From: Flavobacterium sp.
GTDB taxonomy: Bacteria; Bacteroidota; Bacteroidia; Flavobacteriales; Flavobacteriaceae
Direction: 5' to 3'
Assembly: GCA_029946065.1 (NCBI GenBank)
Contig: JAQSDU010000001.1
Location: 23,516 to 87,515 of the forward strand
DNA: 64,000 nt
How positions within the stretch are numbered: position 1 is the first letter of the stretch; every line of letters starts with the position of its first letter. Shown here piece after piece: positions 45,334 to 52,663 of this stretch. Under the pieces are notes generated by a model. The model did no database searches. It was given only the letters and a program-made list of their open reading frames with translations, and was not told the DNA's origin. The translations under genes were made by a program, and so were the position numbers.

Positions 45334-47250
45334 ATGTGTAATATAGCTTATAATTCATTGGTTTTTGATGAAGCCACACGAACCGTTACGCTTTCGGGAC
45401 AAGCAGATTGCAGCCAGATTACAGCCGAGCTTATATCGGCTCATATTACGACCTCAAAAACAACAACTGTTGGTGCCAATGGTAACTGGACAATAGTTTA
45501 TTCAGGGGCTGATTTGCTGCTTTCAACAGCGGCCATAAAGCAACAATGCGGCAAGTCTGTAAAGGTCAATGCCCATTGCACTCAAGATCCTTCTTGCCAC
45601 AAAAATGGTGATTTCATATTGTCTTGTACCAACAACAGTACATGCCCGCAGCTAAATCTCAGCCTTGTCAGCCTTTCCGAAAATTGTAATGACGGGCAGA
45701 CTGAGGTTACTTTTGAAATCGCTTTTTCAAATACCGTCGATCCGTCCGTTTATGAAATTGATTTTGGCGATGGCAATGACGAGGTTATCTCTTTCAATCC
45801 ACAGCAAAATCCACTAACGGTGACACATGGTTATTCGGGTGGTGACTATACCGTTTCTGTTACAAGCATCTTACCAACCGGTTGCCCGCCATCCAATACT
45901 ATTGAAATCGAAGTACCTAATTGCGGTGGTAATTGCCCAGATATAACGCTTCAATTAATATCCGCCTCTGCATGCAACAACGGGCAAAGAATCGTAACGT
46001 TCGGGATATCGGCCAGCAATATAACGGGCAATTGTTTCTGTGAAATTGATTTCGGTGACGGTAATGACAGTTCGCTGGCATTTGACAGCACTACTGCTTT
46101 TCCATATCAGGTTTCACACAATTACAGCAGCGGAAATTACAGTGCAGTCGTAAATTCTATATTTCCCGCAAACTGTCCGAGTTCTAATCCTGTGCTATTA
46201 GTAATACAGCCATGCGAAACCAATTGCCCTGACGATATTTCTTTTGAAATAATAGATGATAGTGGCAACCGATTTAAGATAATTAATAACAATGAAGGGA
46301 TTTTCGAAGCGGTGACCAACAATCCATTGCACAATCAGATCGATTGTCTAGAGCCCGGCGCATATATTATAAGGGCCGTTAATCCCACAGGCAACGGATT
46401 TGAATTTACCTGGCGAGAGGATGAGCTACAGCCTATACAATCCAATTCGAGGGATTTTAATTTCAGCATCGGTTCGGGAAATACAAAGTCAATAACAGTG
46501 GTTGTGGAGAAAGACAACTGTCCGCCGTTGGCCGAAACTGTCGTTATAAAAAAATGTAAAAAAGAATGTTGCCCGGAACTTACGGGGCTTTCTGTAACAT
46601 GCATGACCAATTGCCCAGAATCAAACACGGTGACCTTGACTGCAACCGGCAATAATCTTGATTGTGCAGAAGTATATTCCTGGGATTTCGGCGATGGAAC
46701 TACTGCGGAAACTACACAACCTTCGACTTCCCATACCTATTTGCGTCATGATGCCTTTAACACAGTCGTGAGTATGATTAAACCTGAAAATTGCAATGGT
46801 CCTCGTATAGTCCGGGCGAGAAATAGGGTTGCTCCTTGTCCGCCTTCTTGTTTTTGCGCCTTTCTCGCCATCATCTCTTCATTTCTGCTTTTGGCTTTTC
46901 TGTCATTGATGCCAATAATCGCATGCATATCCGATCCGTCAACTTCCCAGATATTGATTATTATCCTGATTGTAGTCCTTATTTTATTGGCGGTATTTTT
47001 ACTTTGGTGGCTTTTGGACCCATGTTGCAAACCTACGCCTTGTGAGTTAATGAGAATCTTTTTTTGGGTATTTTCATGGTCACTGATAATTCTTGGAATA
47101 ATTGCGATCGGAGGAACATGTGTTTCAGTGCTTCCTTTCGTTCTATCCTATACAGTTGCGCAACAAATCTTCTTGGGACGTATCAATGCGTTAAATTGTA
47201 ATCCCGGAGCACCCGATATTTTTTCCTGGCCCTTTAGAAACTGTCAATAA
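45334..47250 (+). CDS. Cysteine-rich PKD-repeat protein with C-terminal membrane helices, unknown function
   Basis: 638 residues with no signal peptide (start MCNIAYNSLVFDEATR). An N-terminal Ig-like region (about 1-90) is followed by three or four PKD-type domains; the core motif appears as EIDFGDGNDEVISF near 147, EIDFGDGNDSSLAF near 240 and SWDFGDGTTAETT near 448. Cysteines are frequent, including CPPSCFC at 502-508, KKECCPEL and DPCCKPTPC. From residue 506 to about 613 there are three or four hydrophobic helices, then a short Cys-containing tail. PKD domains with paired Cys are normally extracytoplasmic, so their presence before the only membrane helices without a signal peptide is odd. 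It is followed 15 nt later by a small membrane-protein gene. No family function is recognised. Confidence 0.72.
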   Translation: MCNIAYNSLVFDEATRTVTLSGQADCSQITAELISAHITTSKTTTVGANGNWTIVYSGADLLLSTAAIKQQCGKSVKVNAHCTQDPSCHKNGDFILSCTNNSTCPQLNLSLVSLSENCNDGQTEVTFEIAFSNTVDPSVYEIDFGDGNDEVISFNPQQNPLTVTHGYSGGDYTVSVTSILPTGCPPSNTIEIEVPNCGGNCPDITLQLISASACNNGQRIVTFGISASNITGNCFCEIDFGDGNDSSLAFDSTTAFPYQVSHNYSSGNYSAVVNSIFPANCPSSNPVLLVIQPCETNCPDDISFEIIDDSGNRFKIINNNEGIFEAVTNNPLHNQIDCLEPGAYIIRAVNPTGNGFEFTWREDELQPIQSNSRDFNFSIGSGNTKSITVVVEKDNCPPLAETVVIKKCKKECCPELTGLSVTCMTNCPESNTVTLTATGNNLDCAEVYSWDFGDGTTAETTQPSTSHTYLRHDAFNTVVSMIKPENCNGPRIVRARNRVAPCPPSCFCAFLAIISSFLLLAFLSLMPIIACISDPSTSQILIIILIVVLILLAVFLLWWLLDPCCKPTPCELMRIFFWVFSWSLIILGIIAIGGTCVSVLPFVLSYTVAQQIFLGRINALNCNPGAPDIFSWPFRNCQ

Positions 47251-47265
47251 GCAAACAATATTATT

Positions 47266-47526
47266 ATGGGATGTAATTGTAATAAAACAAATGATGGTGT
47301 GACATATAAAACATTACCGGCAATCCGTAAGTTTGGCAGCTGCAGGTATTGTATCAACGTAACATTGATCGGACTTTTAATAAGCTGGATATTCTTTCTC
47401 GTTTTTTACTATTCAGCGCAAATGAAAACCATTAAGATATTGGCGGTAATTCCCGCCCTTATATTCTCAGTTTGGCTGACGCTTCACCTTATCGGATATC
47501 TCCTTCAAAACAGAAAAAGGAATTAA
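47266..47526 (+). CDS. Small two-helix Cys-motif membrane protein
   Basis: 86 residues. The N-terminus has GCNCNK (Cys3, Cys5), then FGSCRYCINVTLIG near residues 29-42 with a CxxC, and two hydrophobic helices (about 37-55 and 58-80), ending in a basic tail (NRKRN). The layout resembles the DUF3624 type (a CxxC immediately before the first helix), but the match is from memory and not firm. It is the last gene of the PKD operon, and the shared Cys-rich style suggests a common partner or metal. A bidirectional terminator follows. Confidence 0.65.
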   Translation: MGCNCNKTNDGVTYKTLPAIRKFGSCRYCINVTLIGLLISWIFFLVFYYSAQMKTIKILAVIPALIFSVWLTLHLIGYLLQNRKRN

Positions 47527-47538
47527 CAATATTAAAAT

Positions 47539-47571
47539 AAAAAAACCTGCAATCAACTTGCAGGTTTTTTT
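47539..47571. terminator. Bidirectional rho-independent terminator between the PKD operon and carA
   Basis: A 13-bp stem (47540-47552 with 47558-47570) and a 5-nt loop, with A-run on one side and T-run on the other, so it works in both directions. It serves the small Cys-motif gene (plus) and carA (minus). Confidence 0.88.
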
Positions 47572-47575
47572 TCGA

Positions 47576-48673
47576 TTATTGTAGTCTTTGTACAAACTCG
47601 TCAAAGAGATAACTGGAATCGTGTGGTCCCGGACTTGCTTCGGGATGATATTGTACTGAAAAACAATTTTTGGATTTCATGCGCATTCCAGCGACTGTTC
47701 CATCGTTGATATGAATATGGGTGATTTCTAAATCAGGATGCTTTTCTACTTCTTCTCTATTGACTGCGAAGCCGTGGTTTTGGGATGTGATTTCACCTTT
47801 TCCTGTCAAGAGATTTTTCACAGGATGGTTGATGCCGCGGTGACCGCCAAACATTTTAAAAGTTGAAATTCCGTTGGCCAAACCAATAATTTGGTGGCCT
47901 AAGCAAATCCCGAATAACGGTTTGTTATTGTCGAGGATTTCTTTTGCAACCTGGATAGCACCTGATAATGGTTCCGGATCGCCGGGTCCGTTGGACAAGA
48001 AATATCCGTCAGGATTGAATTCAGCTAAATCTTTATAAGTGGCATCGTATGGAAATACCTTAATGTAACAATCTCTTTTGGCGAGGTTACGCAGGATATT
48101 TTCTTTGATACCCAAATCCAAAGCTGAGATTTTGTATGTAGCGTTGGCGCTTCCATAGAAATATGGCTCTTTTGTGGATACTTTCGAAGCGAGTTCCAGA
48201 CCTTTCATATCCGGTACTTTCGCCAATTCCGATTTTAATTCTTCAACCGATTTTCCATCAGTAGAAATCACTGCGTTCATGGCACCGTTGTCACGGATGT
48301 AAGCCGTAAGTGCGCGCGTATCTACGTCTGAAATACAAATTAAGTTTTGCATTTGGAAATAAGCTTCAAGACTTCCAAAAGCACTTTCTCGGGAATAATT
48401 GAAACTAAAGTTTTTGCATATCAAACCTGAAATCTTTATAGAATCAGATTCAACATCTTCCTTATGAACGCCATAATTCCCGATGTGGGCATTAGTAGCG
48501 ATCATGATTTGTCCGAAGTAAGACGGATCGGTAAAGATTTCCTGATAGCCTGTCATTCCGGTGTTGAAGCAGAGTTCGCCGAAAGTGGTGCCTTCGATTC
48601 CAATTGATTTTCCGTGGAAGATAGTTCCGTCGGAGAGGAGTAAGATTGCTTTTTGTCGTGTTGTGTATTTCAT
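47576..48673 (-). CDS. carA: Carbamoyl-phosphate synthase small subunit
   Basis: 365 residues. N-terminal domain (LLLSDGTIFHGKSIG; NTGMTGYQEIFTDPSYFGQI near 35-54) and a class I glutamine amidotransferase domain with the catalytic Cys in GICLGHQIIGLANG near 251, the SQNHGFAVN loop near 295 and the catalytic His in VQYHPEASPGPHD near 337. It supplies ammonia from glutamine to CarB for pyrimidine and arginine synthesis. carB is not in the window. Transcription ends at the terminator at 47539-47571 and starts from a strong promoter with a structured leader. Confidence 0.97.
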   Translation of the reverse strand: MKYTTRQKAILLLSDGTIFHGKSIGIEGTTFGELCFNTGMTGYQEIFTDPSYFGQIMIATNAHIGNYGVHKEDVESDSIKISGLICKNFSFNYSRESAFGSLEAYFQMQNLICISDVDTRALTAYIRDNGAMNAVISTDGKSVEELKSELAKVPDMKGLELASKVSTKEPYFYGSANATYKISALDLGIKENILRNLAKRDCYIKVFPYDATYKDLAEFNPDGYFLSNGPGDPEPLSGAIQVAKEILDNNKPLFGICLGHQIIGLANGISTFKMFGGHRGINHPVKNLLTGKGEITSQNHGFAVNREEVEKHPDLEITHIHINDGTVAGMRMKSKNCFSVQYHPEASPGPHDSSYLFDEFVQRLQ

Positions 48674-48696
48674 TCGTGTAGTTATTGTTGCGTTAT

Positions 48697-48760
48697 GGTC
48701 TCATGGAACTCGCCAACTCGTTTCATAGTCTGGTGTTGGGTGTCGGGTTCCTTAAAGACC
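48697..48760 (-). ncRNA. Structured carA 5' leader
   Basis: On the minus strand three nested stems can form: ggtct/agacc (outermost, 48756-48760 with 48697-48701), then ggaac/gttcc, then ccaac/gttgg, around a loop. The structure lies wholly between the predicted start of transcription (about 48770) and the carA ATG, leaving about 23 nt before the start codon. It could control carA expression in response to pyrimidine or arginine supply; no known riboswitch class is recognised. Confidence 0.5.
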
Positions 48761-48776
48761 GATTTAGTTGTGTGTA

Positions 48777-48807
48777 CAAATTTAGTTTTTTCGGTTGGCT
48801 TTACAAA
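48777..48807 (-). promoter_or_regulatory. carA promoter
   Basis: The minus strand has TTTG (48804-48807), a 19-nt spacer and TAAATTTG (48777-48784), a full match to the Bacteroidota vegetative promoter (TTTG - 19 - TAnnTTTG). Transcription would begin near 48770, giving a leader of about 97 nt. Confidence 0.7.
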
Positions 48808-48861
48808 GTTTTTCGCAATCCCGAAGCACATCTGGACACAAAGTTATTTTGGAAACGATTT

Positions 48862-48945
48862 GCGGCTTCTAGCCCGGATTGTAATGGAAATCCTTTTTGT
48901 TCTTTCTTTAAGAACAAAAAGATTGTATTGGAAAGCCGGATGATT
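48862..48945. repeat. Dispersed hairpin element, copy B
   Basis: The central stem is perfect over 11 bp (48894-48904 with 48910-48920) with a 5-nt loop. The outer parts read agcccggattgtaatggaaa on the left and attgtattggaaagccgg on the right. Read on the minus strand, it shares with copy A (31491-31604) the arms caatctttttgtt and aacaaaaaggattt, plus GC-rich ends containing ccgggct-like words. Confidence 0.7.
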
Positions 48946-49013
48946 CGTTGTTTTGTTCACGATGTTGTTGCTTCAAAAAATTAATGAGATTGCCGCGTTC
49001 CTCGCAATGGCGC

Positions 49014-49049
49014 AAAAAAAAAAGGACAAACTAATAAAAGTTTATCCTT
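49014..49049 (-). terminator. Rho-independent terminator after rplQ
   Basis: A 10-bp stem including one G-U pair (49022-49031 with 49040-49049) and an 8-nt loop, followed on the minus strand by about ten T. It lies 25 nt after the rplQ stop and marks the end of the S10-spc-alpha cluster. Confidence 0.85.
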
Positions 49050-49074
49050 GATTTTTATTTGGAGGTGAATATCA

Positions 49075-49719
49075 TTATTCAGCGTCTTCCTTTTTTTCAG
49101 CGTCATCAGCAGGCGCTTCTGTTTCTGCAACCGGAGTTTCTGAAACTTCTTCAGCAACCGGAGCTTCAACTTCAGCTTGTGGCACTTCAGCAACCGGAGC
49201 TTCTTCAATTGCGTCAGCCGGAGCTTCAACAGTTGGTTCTTCTACGACAGCTTCTGGAGCAGGAGCGGCTTTAGCAGCAGGAGCAGTAGTAGCACCTTTA
49301 GCTTTTCCACCACGACGGCTTTTCGCTTTTTTCTCTTCTTTTTTACCACCATTGTATAATTCGTTGAAATCTACAAGTTCGATCATCGCCATATCAGCGT
49401 TATCTCCCAAACGATTTCCAACTTTGATGATACGTGTGTAACCACCCGGACGGTCACCAACTTTTGCAGCTACGTCTCTGAACAAGTCAGTTACAGCATA
49501 TTTGCTACGTAAGTAAGCGAAAACAATACGACGGTTGTGGGTTGTATCTTCTTTTGATTTTGTAATAAGCGGCTCAACGAATTGTTTAAGTGCTTTTGCT
49601 TTAGCGACAGTTGTGTTAATACGTTTGTGCTCGATAAGAGAACAAGCCATATTGGCGAGCATAGCCTTTCTATGTCCGGTCTGTCTGCTTAAGTGATTGA
49701 ATTTTTTTCCGTGTCTCAT
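49075..49719 (-). CDS. rplQ: 50S ribosomal protein L17 with long acidic C-terminal extension
   Basis: 214 residues. The L17 core spans about 1-120 ([19 protein letters not shown], then [20 protein letters not shown] and [20 protein letters not shown]). E. coli L17 is 127 residues, so about 90 extra residues follow: a basic Lys/Arg/Gly stretch (about 125-143) and then a low-complexity Ala/Pro/Val/Glu tail with repeated EAPVAE-like units ending in an acidic cluster. Longer L17 is usual in Bacteroidota, but this tail is long. The gene is last in the alpha operon. Confidence 0.96.
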   Translation of the reverse strand: MRHGKKFNHLSRQTGHRKAMLANMACSLIEHKRINTTVAKAKALKQFVEPLITKSKEDTTHNRRIVFAYLRSKYAVTDLFRDVAAKVGDRPGGYTRIIKVGNRLGDNADMAMIELVDFNELYNGGKKEEKKAKSRRGGKAKGATTAPAAKAAPAPEAVVEEPTVEAPADAIEEAPVAEVPQAEVEAPVAEEVSETPVAETEAPADDAEKKEDAE

Positions 49720-49734
49720 GACTTCTTTTTAAAT

Positions 49735-49776
49735 CTTCATCTTGCTGCAATCCTCTTTGGAGAGCAAAATATGAAG
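49735..49776 (-). ncRNA. Hairpin in the rpoA-rplQ gap
   Basis: Three stacked pairings close one hairpin: cttcat/atgaag (49735-49740 with 49771-49776), ttgct/agcaa (49742-49746 with 49763-49767) and ctc/gag at the tip. There is no T-run, so it is not a terminator. It lies 15 nt before the rplQ start and may act as a translational control or RNA-processing site. Confidence 0.5.
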
Positions 49777-49780
49777 TAAT

Positions 49781-50773
49781 TTATTCTTTATCTAATTTGT
49801 ATTTTGCTAAATCCATTCCGAAGGTTAAGTTCTTTACAGCAACTAATTCATCTAGTTCTGTTAAAGATTTTTTACCGAAATTACGGAATTTCATGAGGTC
49901 ATTTTTGTTGAATGATACTAAATCGCCAAGTGTTTCAACTTCAGCCGCTTTGAGGCAGTTTAGTGCTCTTACTGAAAGATCCATATCAACAAGCTTGGTT
50001 TTAAGCAATTGTCTCATGTGTAACGATTCCTCGTCGTATGATTCAGTTTGTGCGATTTCATCAGCCTCTAAAGTGATTCTTTCGTCAGAAAATAACATGA
50101 AGTGGTGGATTAACACCTTTGCAGCTTCAGTCAAAGCATCTTTCGGATTGATTGAACCATCAGTTTTGATTTCAAAAACCAATTTCTCATAATCTGTTTT
50201 TTGCTCAACACGGAAGTTTTCAATAGCATATTTCACATTTTTTACCGGAGTAAAGATGGAATCAGTAAAGATTGTCCCTATCGCTGCGTTTTGTTTTTTG
50301 TTTTCTTCTGCTGGAACGTAACCTCTACCTTTTTCGATAGTAAGCTCGAAATTAAGGTTTACTTTACTATCCAGGTTACAGATCACTAATTCTGGATTCA
50401 ACACCTGAAAACCAGAGATGAATTTTTGGAAATCGCCTGCTGTTAACTGGTCTTTTCCTGACACTGAGATGGTAACTGCTTCGTTATCTACGTCCTCAAT
50501 CTGGCGTTTGAAACGCACTTGTTTAAGGTTTAAGATAATTTCTGTAACGTCTTCAACAACTCCTGAGATAGTAGAAAATTCGTGGTCTACACCTTCAATT
50601 CTAACAGATGTTATTGCGTATCCTTCAAGAGCGGATAGCAAAACTCTTCTAAGTGCATTACCAACAGTCAATCCGTAACCAGGTTCTAAAGGTCTAAATT
50701 CAAATTTACCTTCAAAATCGGTTGAATCGATCATGATAACTTTATCGGGCTTCTGAAAATTAAATATTGCCAT
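49781..50773 (-). CDS. rpoA: RNA polymerase alpha subunit
   Basis: 330 residues. The N-terminal assembly domain (about 1-230) shows [20 protein letters not shown] near 27-46 and [15 protein letters not shown] [19 protein letters not shown] near 58. The C-terminal DNA/activator-contact domain (about 255-320) has [17 protein letters not shown] and [16 protein letters not shown]. It nucleates polymerase assembly. It lies 20 nt after rpsD in the usual alpha-operon order. Confidence 0.98.
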   Translation of the reverse strand: MAIFNFQKPDKVIMIDSTDFEGKFEFRPLEPGYGLTVGNALRRVLLSALEGYAITSVRIEGVDHEFSTISGVVEDVTEIILNLKQVRFKRQIEDVDNEAVTISVSGKDQLTAGDFQKFISGFQVLNPELVICNLDSKVNLNFELTIEKGRGYVPAEENKKQNAAIGTIFTDSIFTPVKNVKYAIENFRVEQKTDYEKLVFEIKTDGSINPKDALTEAAKVLIHHFMLFSDERITLEADEIAQTESYDEESLHMRQLLKTKLVDMDLSVRALNCLKAAEVETLGDLVSFNKNDLMKFRNFGKKSLTELDELVAVKNLTFGMDLAKYKLDKE

Positions 50774-50793
50774 AATTTCGACTAAGTCAATTA

Positions 50794-51399
50794 TTATTTG
50801 TTGTACAATTCGACGATAAGTTGTTCTTTAATGTTTTCTGGTATTTGCAGTCTTGCAGGAACACTTACAAAAGTACCTTCTTTAAGGTCATTGTTCCATG
50901 TAATCCACTCGTAAACGTGTGAAGAATTAGACAATGAACGCTCGATAGCTTCAACAGATTTAGATTTTTCACGAACAGCAACTTTATCACCAGCTTTTAG
51001 GTGATAAGATGGAATGTTTACCAATTCACCGTTAACAGTGATGTGTCTGTGAGAAACGATTTGACGTGCAGCACGACGTGATGGAGCTATGCCCATTCTG
51101 AAAACTACATTATCAAGTCTTGCTTCACATAATTGCAAAAGGATTTCACCTGTTACACCTTTAGAAGCTGCAGCTTTTTCAAAAAGGTTTCTAAATTGTT
51201 TTTCTAAGATACCGTATGAGTATTTAGCTTTTTGCTTTTCCATTAACTGGACAGCATATTCAGATTTTTTACCTCTTTTTTTAGCCATCCCGTGTTGTCC
51301 AGGTGGGTAATTTCTTTTTTCGAAGGCTTTATCGTCTCCGAAGATCGCTTCACCGAATTTACGGGCGATTCTTGTTTTTGGACCAGTATATCTTGCCAT
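50794..51399 (-). CDS. rpsD: 30S ribosomal protein S4
   Basis: 201 residues. [20 protein letters not shown] at the start, [20 protein letters not shown] near 45, and an S4 RNA-binding domain with [20 protein letters not shown] near 93 and the HRHITVNG turn. S4 is a primary 16S assembly protein and, in several bacteria, represses its own operon. It lacks the N-terminal zinc cysteines of some S4 proteins. A hairpin in the 89-bp gap before it is a possible S4 target. Confidence 0.98.
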   Translation of the reverse strand: MARYTGPKTRIARKFGEAIFGDDKAFEKRNYPPGQHGMAKKRGKKSEYAVQLMEKQKAKYSYGILEKQFRNLFEKAAASKGVTGEILLQLCEARLDNVVFRMGIAPSRRAARQIVSHRHITVNGELVNIPSYHLKAGDKVAVREKSKSVEAIERSLSNSSHVYEWITWNNDLKEGTFVSVPARLQIPENIKEQLIVELYNK

Positions 51400-51412
51400 T
51401 TTAAATTGTTTT

Positions 51413-51465
51413 GAGTCAGCGATTATGAATTCAGGTCAAATCCTTCGATAATCTGATGCTGTCTC
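51413..51465 (-). ncRNA. Candidate S4 autoregulatory leader upstream of rpsD
   Basis: In the rpsK-rpsD gap the minus strand can fold as gag/ctc, cagc/gctg and gattat/ataatc, with a 4-nt bulge and an A-A mismatch, and an inner agg/cct hairpin. Bases are 51413-51426 pairing with 51448-51465. No T-run follows. The position directly before rpsD suggests binding of S4 to its own message; S4 leaders are known in other bacteria, and Bacteroidia candidates have been proposed. Confidence 0.5.
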
Positions 51466-51488
51466 GGGTTATACTTACTATAAAAAAA

Positions 51489-51872
51489 TTAAACTCTACG
51501 TCTTTTTGGAGGACGACATCCGTTGTGCGGCATTGGTGTAACGTCGATGATCTCTGTTACTTCGATTCCGCCGTTATGCAAAGAACGGATGGCAGACTCA
51601 CGTCCGTTTCCTGGTCCTTTTACATAAACCTTTACTTTCTTCAATCCAGCCTCTAACGCTACTTTACTACAATCTTCTGCTGCCATTTGGGCTGCATACG
51701 GAGTATTCTTTTTAGAACCTCTGAAACCCATTTTTCCTGCTGAAGACCAAGAAATAACTTCACCTTTTTTGTTTGTCAAAGAAATGATGATGTTGTTGAA
51801 AGTAGCACTAATATGAGCTTCACCTGTAGACTCAACGATAACTTTACGTTTTTTTGCTGTAGCTTTTGCCAT
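51489..51872 (-). CDS. rpsK: 30S ribosomal protein S11
   Basis: 127 residues. [19 protein letters not shown] at the start, [16 protein letters not shown], and the signature [19 protein letters not shown] near 85 and [18 protein letters not shown] at the end. It is a platform protein near the mRNA exit. It starts 8 nt after rpsM and is followed by an 89-bp gap, long for this cluster. Confidence 0.98.
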   Translation of the reverse strand: MAKATAKKRKVIVESTGEAHISATFNNIIISLTNKKGEVISWSSAGKMGFRGSKKNTPYAAQMAAEDCSKVALEAGLKKVKVYVKGPGNGRESAIRSLHNGGIEVTEIIDVTPMPHNGCRPPKRRRV

Positions 51873-51880
51873 ATTACTTA

Positions 51881-52255
51881 TTATTTAGTTGCTTTTTTCT
51901 TGTTGGCAACAGTTTTTCTCTTACCTTTTCTTGTTCTTGAGTTATTCTTAGTTCTTTGTCCTCTTAATGGAAGACCAGCTCTGTGACGAATACCTCTATA
52001 ACATCCAATGTCCATTAAACGTTTGATGTTTAAAGAAACTTCAGAACGCAATTCCCCTTCAATCTTAAAATACGATACAGCTTCACGGATTGCACCGATC
52101 TGCTCATCATTCCAATCTTGAACTTTAATATCTTCGCTAACGTTGGCTTTTGCCAATAACTCGCTTGCACGGCTTCTACCAATTCCGAAGATATAGGTCA
52201 AAGCGATAACTCCTCTTTTGTTTTTCGGGATGTCTACCCCTGCTATTCTTGCCAT
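51881..52255 (-). CDS. rpsM: 30S ribosomal protein S13
   Basis: 124 residues. [20 protein letters not shown] at the start, the helix-two-turn-helix region [16 protein letters not shown], and the conserved [20 protein letters not shown] near 92. The basic C-terminus contacts the P-site tRNA. It begins 2 nt after the rpmJ stop. Confidence 0.98.
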   Translation of the reverse strand: MARIAGVDIPKNKRGVIALTYIFGIGRSRASELLAKANVSEDIKVQDWNDEQIGAIREAVSYFKIEGELRSEVSLNIKRLMDIGCYRGIRHRAGLPLRGQRTKNNSRTRKGKRKTVANKKKATK

Positions 52256-52257
52256 AA

Positions 52258-52374
52258 TTATCCTTGTCTTTGTTTAAATCTAGGATTCTTTTTGTTGATT
52301 ACATACAACCTGCCTTTTCTGCGAACGATAACGCACTCGGCACTTCTTTTCTTTACTGATGCTCTTACTTTCAT
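52258..52374 (-). CDS. rpmJ: 50S ribosomal protein L36 (zinc-free form)
   Basis: 38 codons, ATG at 52374 to TAA at 52258-52260. The protein starts [20 protein letters not shown] and ends [12 protein letters not shown]. Of the usual Cys-Cys-Cys-His zinc ligands only one Cys (residue 14) remains, so it is a C-minus L36. It lies between infA and rpsM, the standard place. The gap before it, up to infA, is entirely heptamer repeat. Confidence 0.95.
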   Translation of the reverse strand: MKVRASVKKRSAECVIVRRKGRLYVINKKNPRFKQRQG

Positions 52375-52381
52375 CTTTAGT

Positions 52382-52444
52382 TGCTTTACGCTTTATGCTT
52401 TATGCTTTAAGCTTATTGCCTATTGCCTATTGCCTACAGCTTTT
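52382..52444. repeat. Array of nine drifting heptamers filling the infA-rpmJ gap
   Basis: Nine successive 7-nt units on the plus strand: tgcttta, cgcttta, tgcttta, tgcttta, agcttat, tgcctat, tgcctat, tgcctac, agctttt. The unit changes from tgcttta to tgcctat within the array while the period stays at 7. It spans the whole space between rpmJ (start 52374) and the infA stop codon (52444-52446), in a cluster where gaps are otherwise short. Confidence 0.9.
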
Positions 52445-52659
52445 TAATATCTATAAGTAATTCTTGCTTTTGACAAATCATAAGGGCTCATTTCCAGTTT
52501 CACTTTATCACCAGGCAAAAGCTTGATGTAGTGCATTCTCATTTTTCCTGAAATATGCGCAATTACAATATGTCCGTTTTCCAATTCTACACGGAACATC
52601 GCATTGGATAATGCTTCAATGATGGATCCGTCTTGTTCTATTGCTGATTGTTTCGCCAT
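52444..52659 (-). CDS. infA: Translation initiation factor IF-1
   Basis: 71 residues, the normal IF-1 length, forming one S1/OB domain: [20 protein letters not shown], then [20 protein letters not shown] and [22 protein letters not shown]-1 occupies the A site during initiation. It begins 4 nt after secY and is separated from rpmJ by the heptamer array. Confidence 0.98.
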   Translation of the reverse strand: MAKQSAIEQDGSIIEALSNAMFRVELENGHIVIAHISGKMRMHYIKLLPGDKVKLEMSPYDLSKARITYRY

Positions 52660-52663
52660 AAAA

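Larger units (their letters stand above)
48674..49074. other. 401-bp gap between rplQ and carA
   Basis: Read in the direction of transcription (right to left), the gap holds the rplQ terminator (49014-49049), dispersed hairpin element copy B (48862-48945), a full-consensus promoter (48777-48807) and the carA leader hairpin (48697-48760). No credible protein gene was found in any frame; the open frames present here have no family features. Confidence 0.8.

Noticed and set aside
44029..47526. Part of a contractile injection system or prophage
   Set aside because: No sheath, tube, baseplate or other phage-like gene is in the window; PKD domains alone are not evidence.
48653..48984. Plus-strand open frames in the carA-rplQ gap
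   Set aside because: They overlap the carA promoter, leader hairpin and hairpin element B and show no protein-like features.
49059..49359. Plus-strand frames opposite the rplQ tail
   Set aside because: They are shadows of the repetitive Ala/Glu codons of the L17 extension.
52382..52444. CRISPR or simple microsatellite reading of the heptamer array
   Set aside because: There are no unique spacers between repeats as in CRISPR, and the units change along the array, unlike a pure microsatellite.
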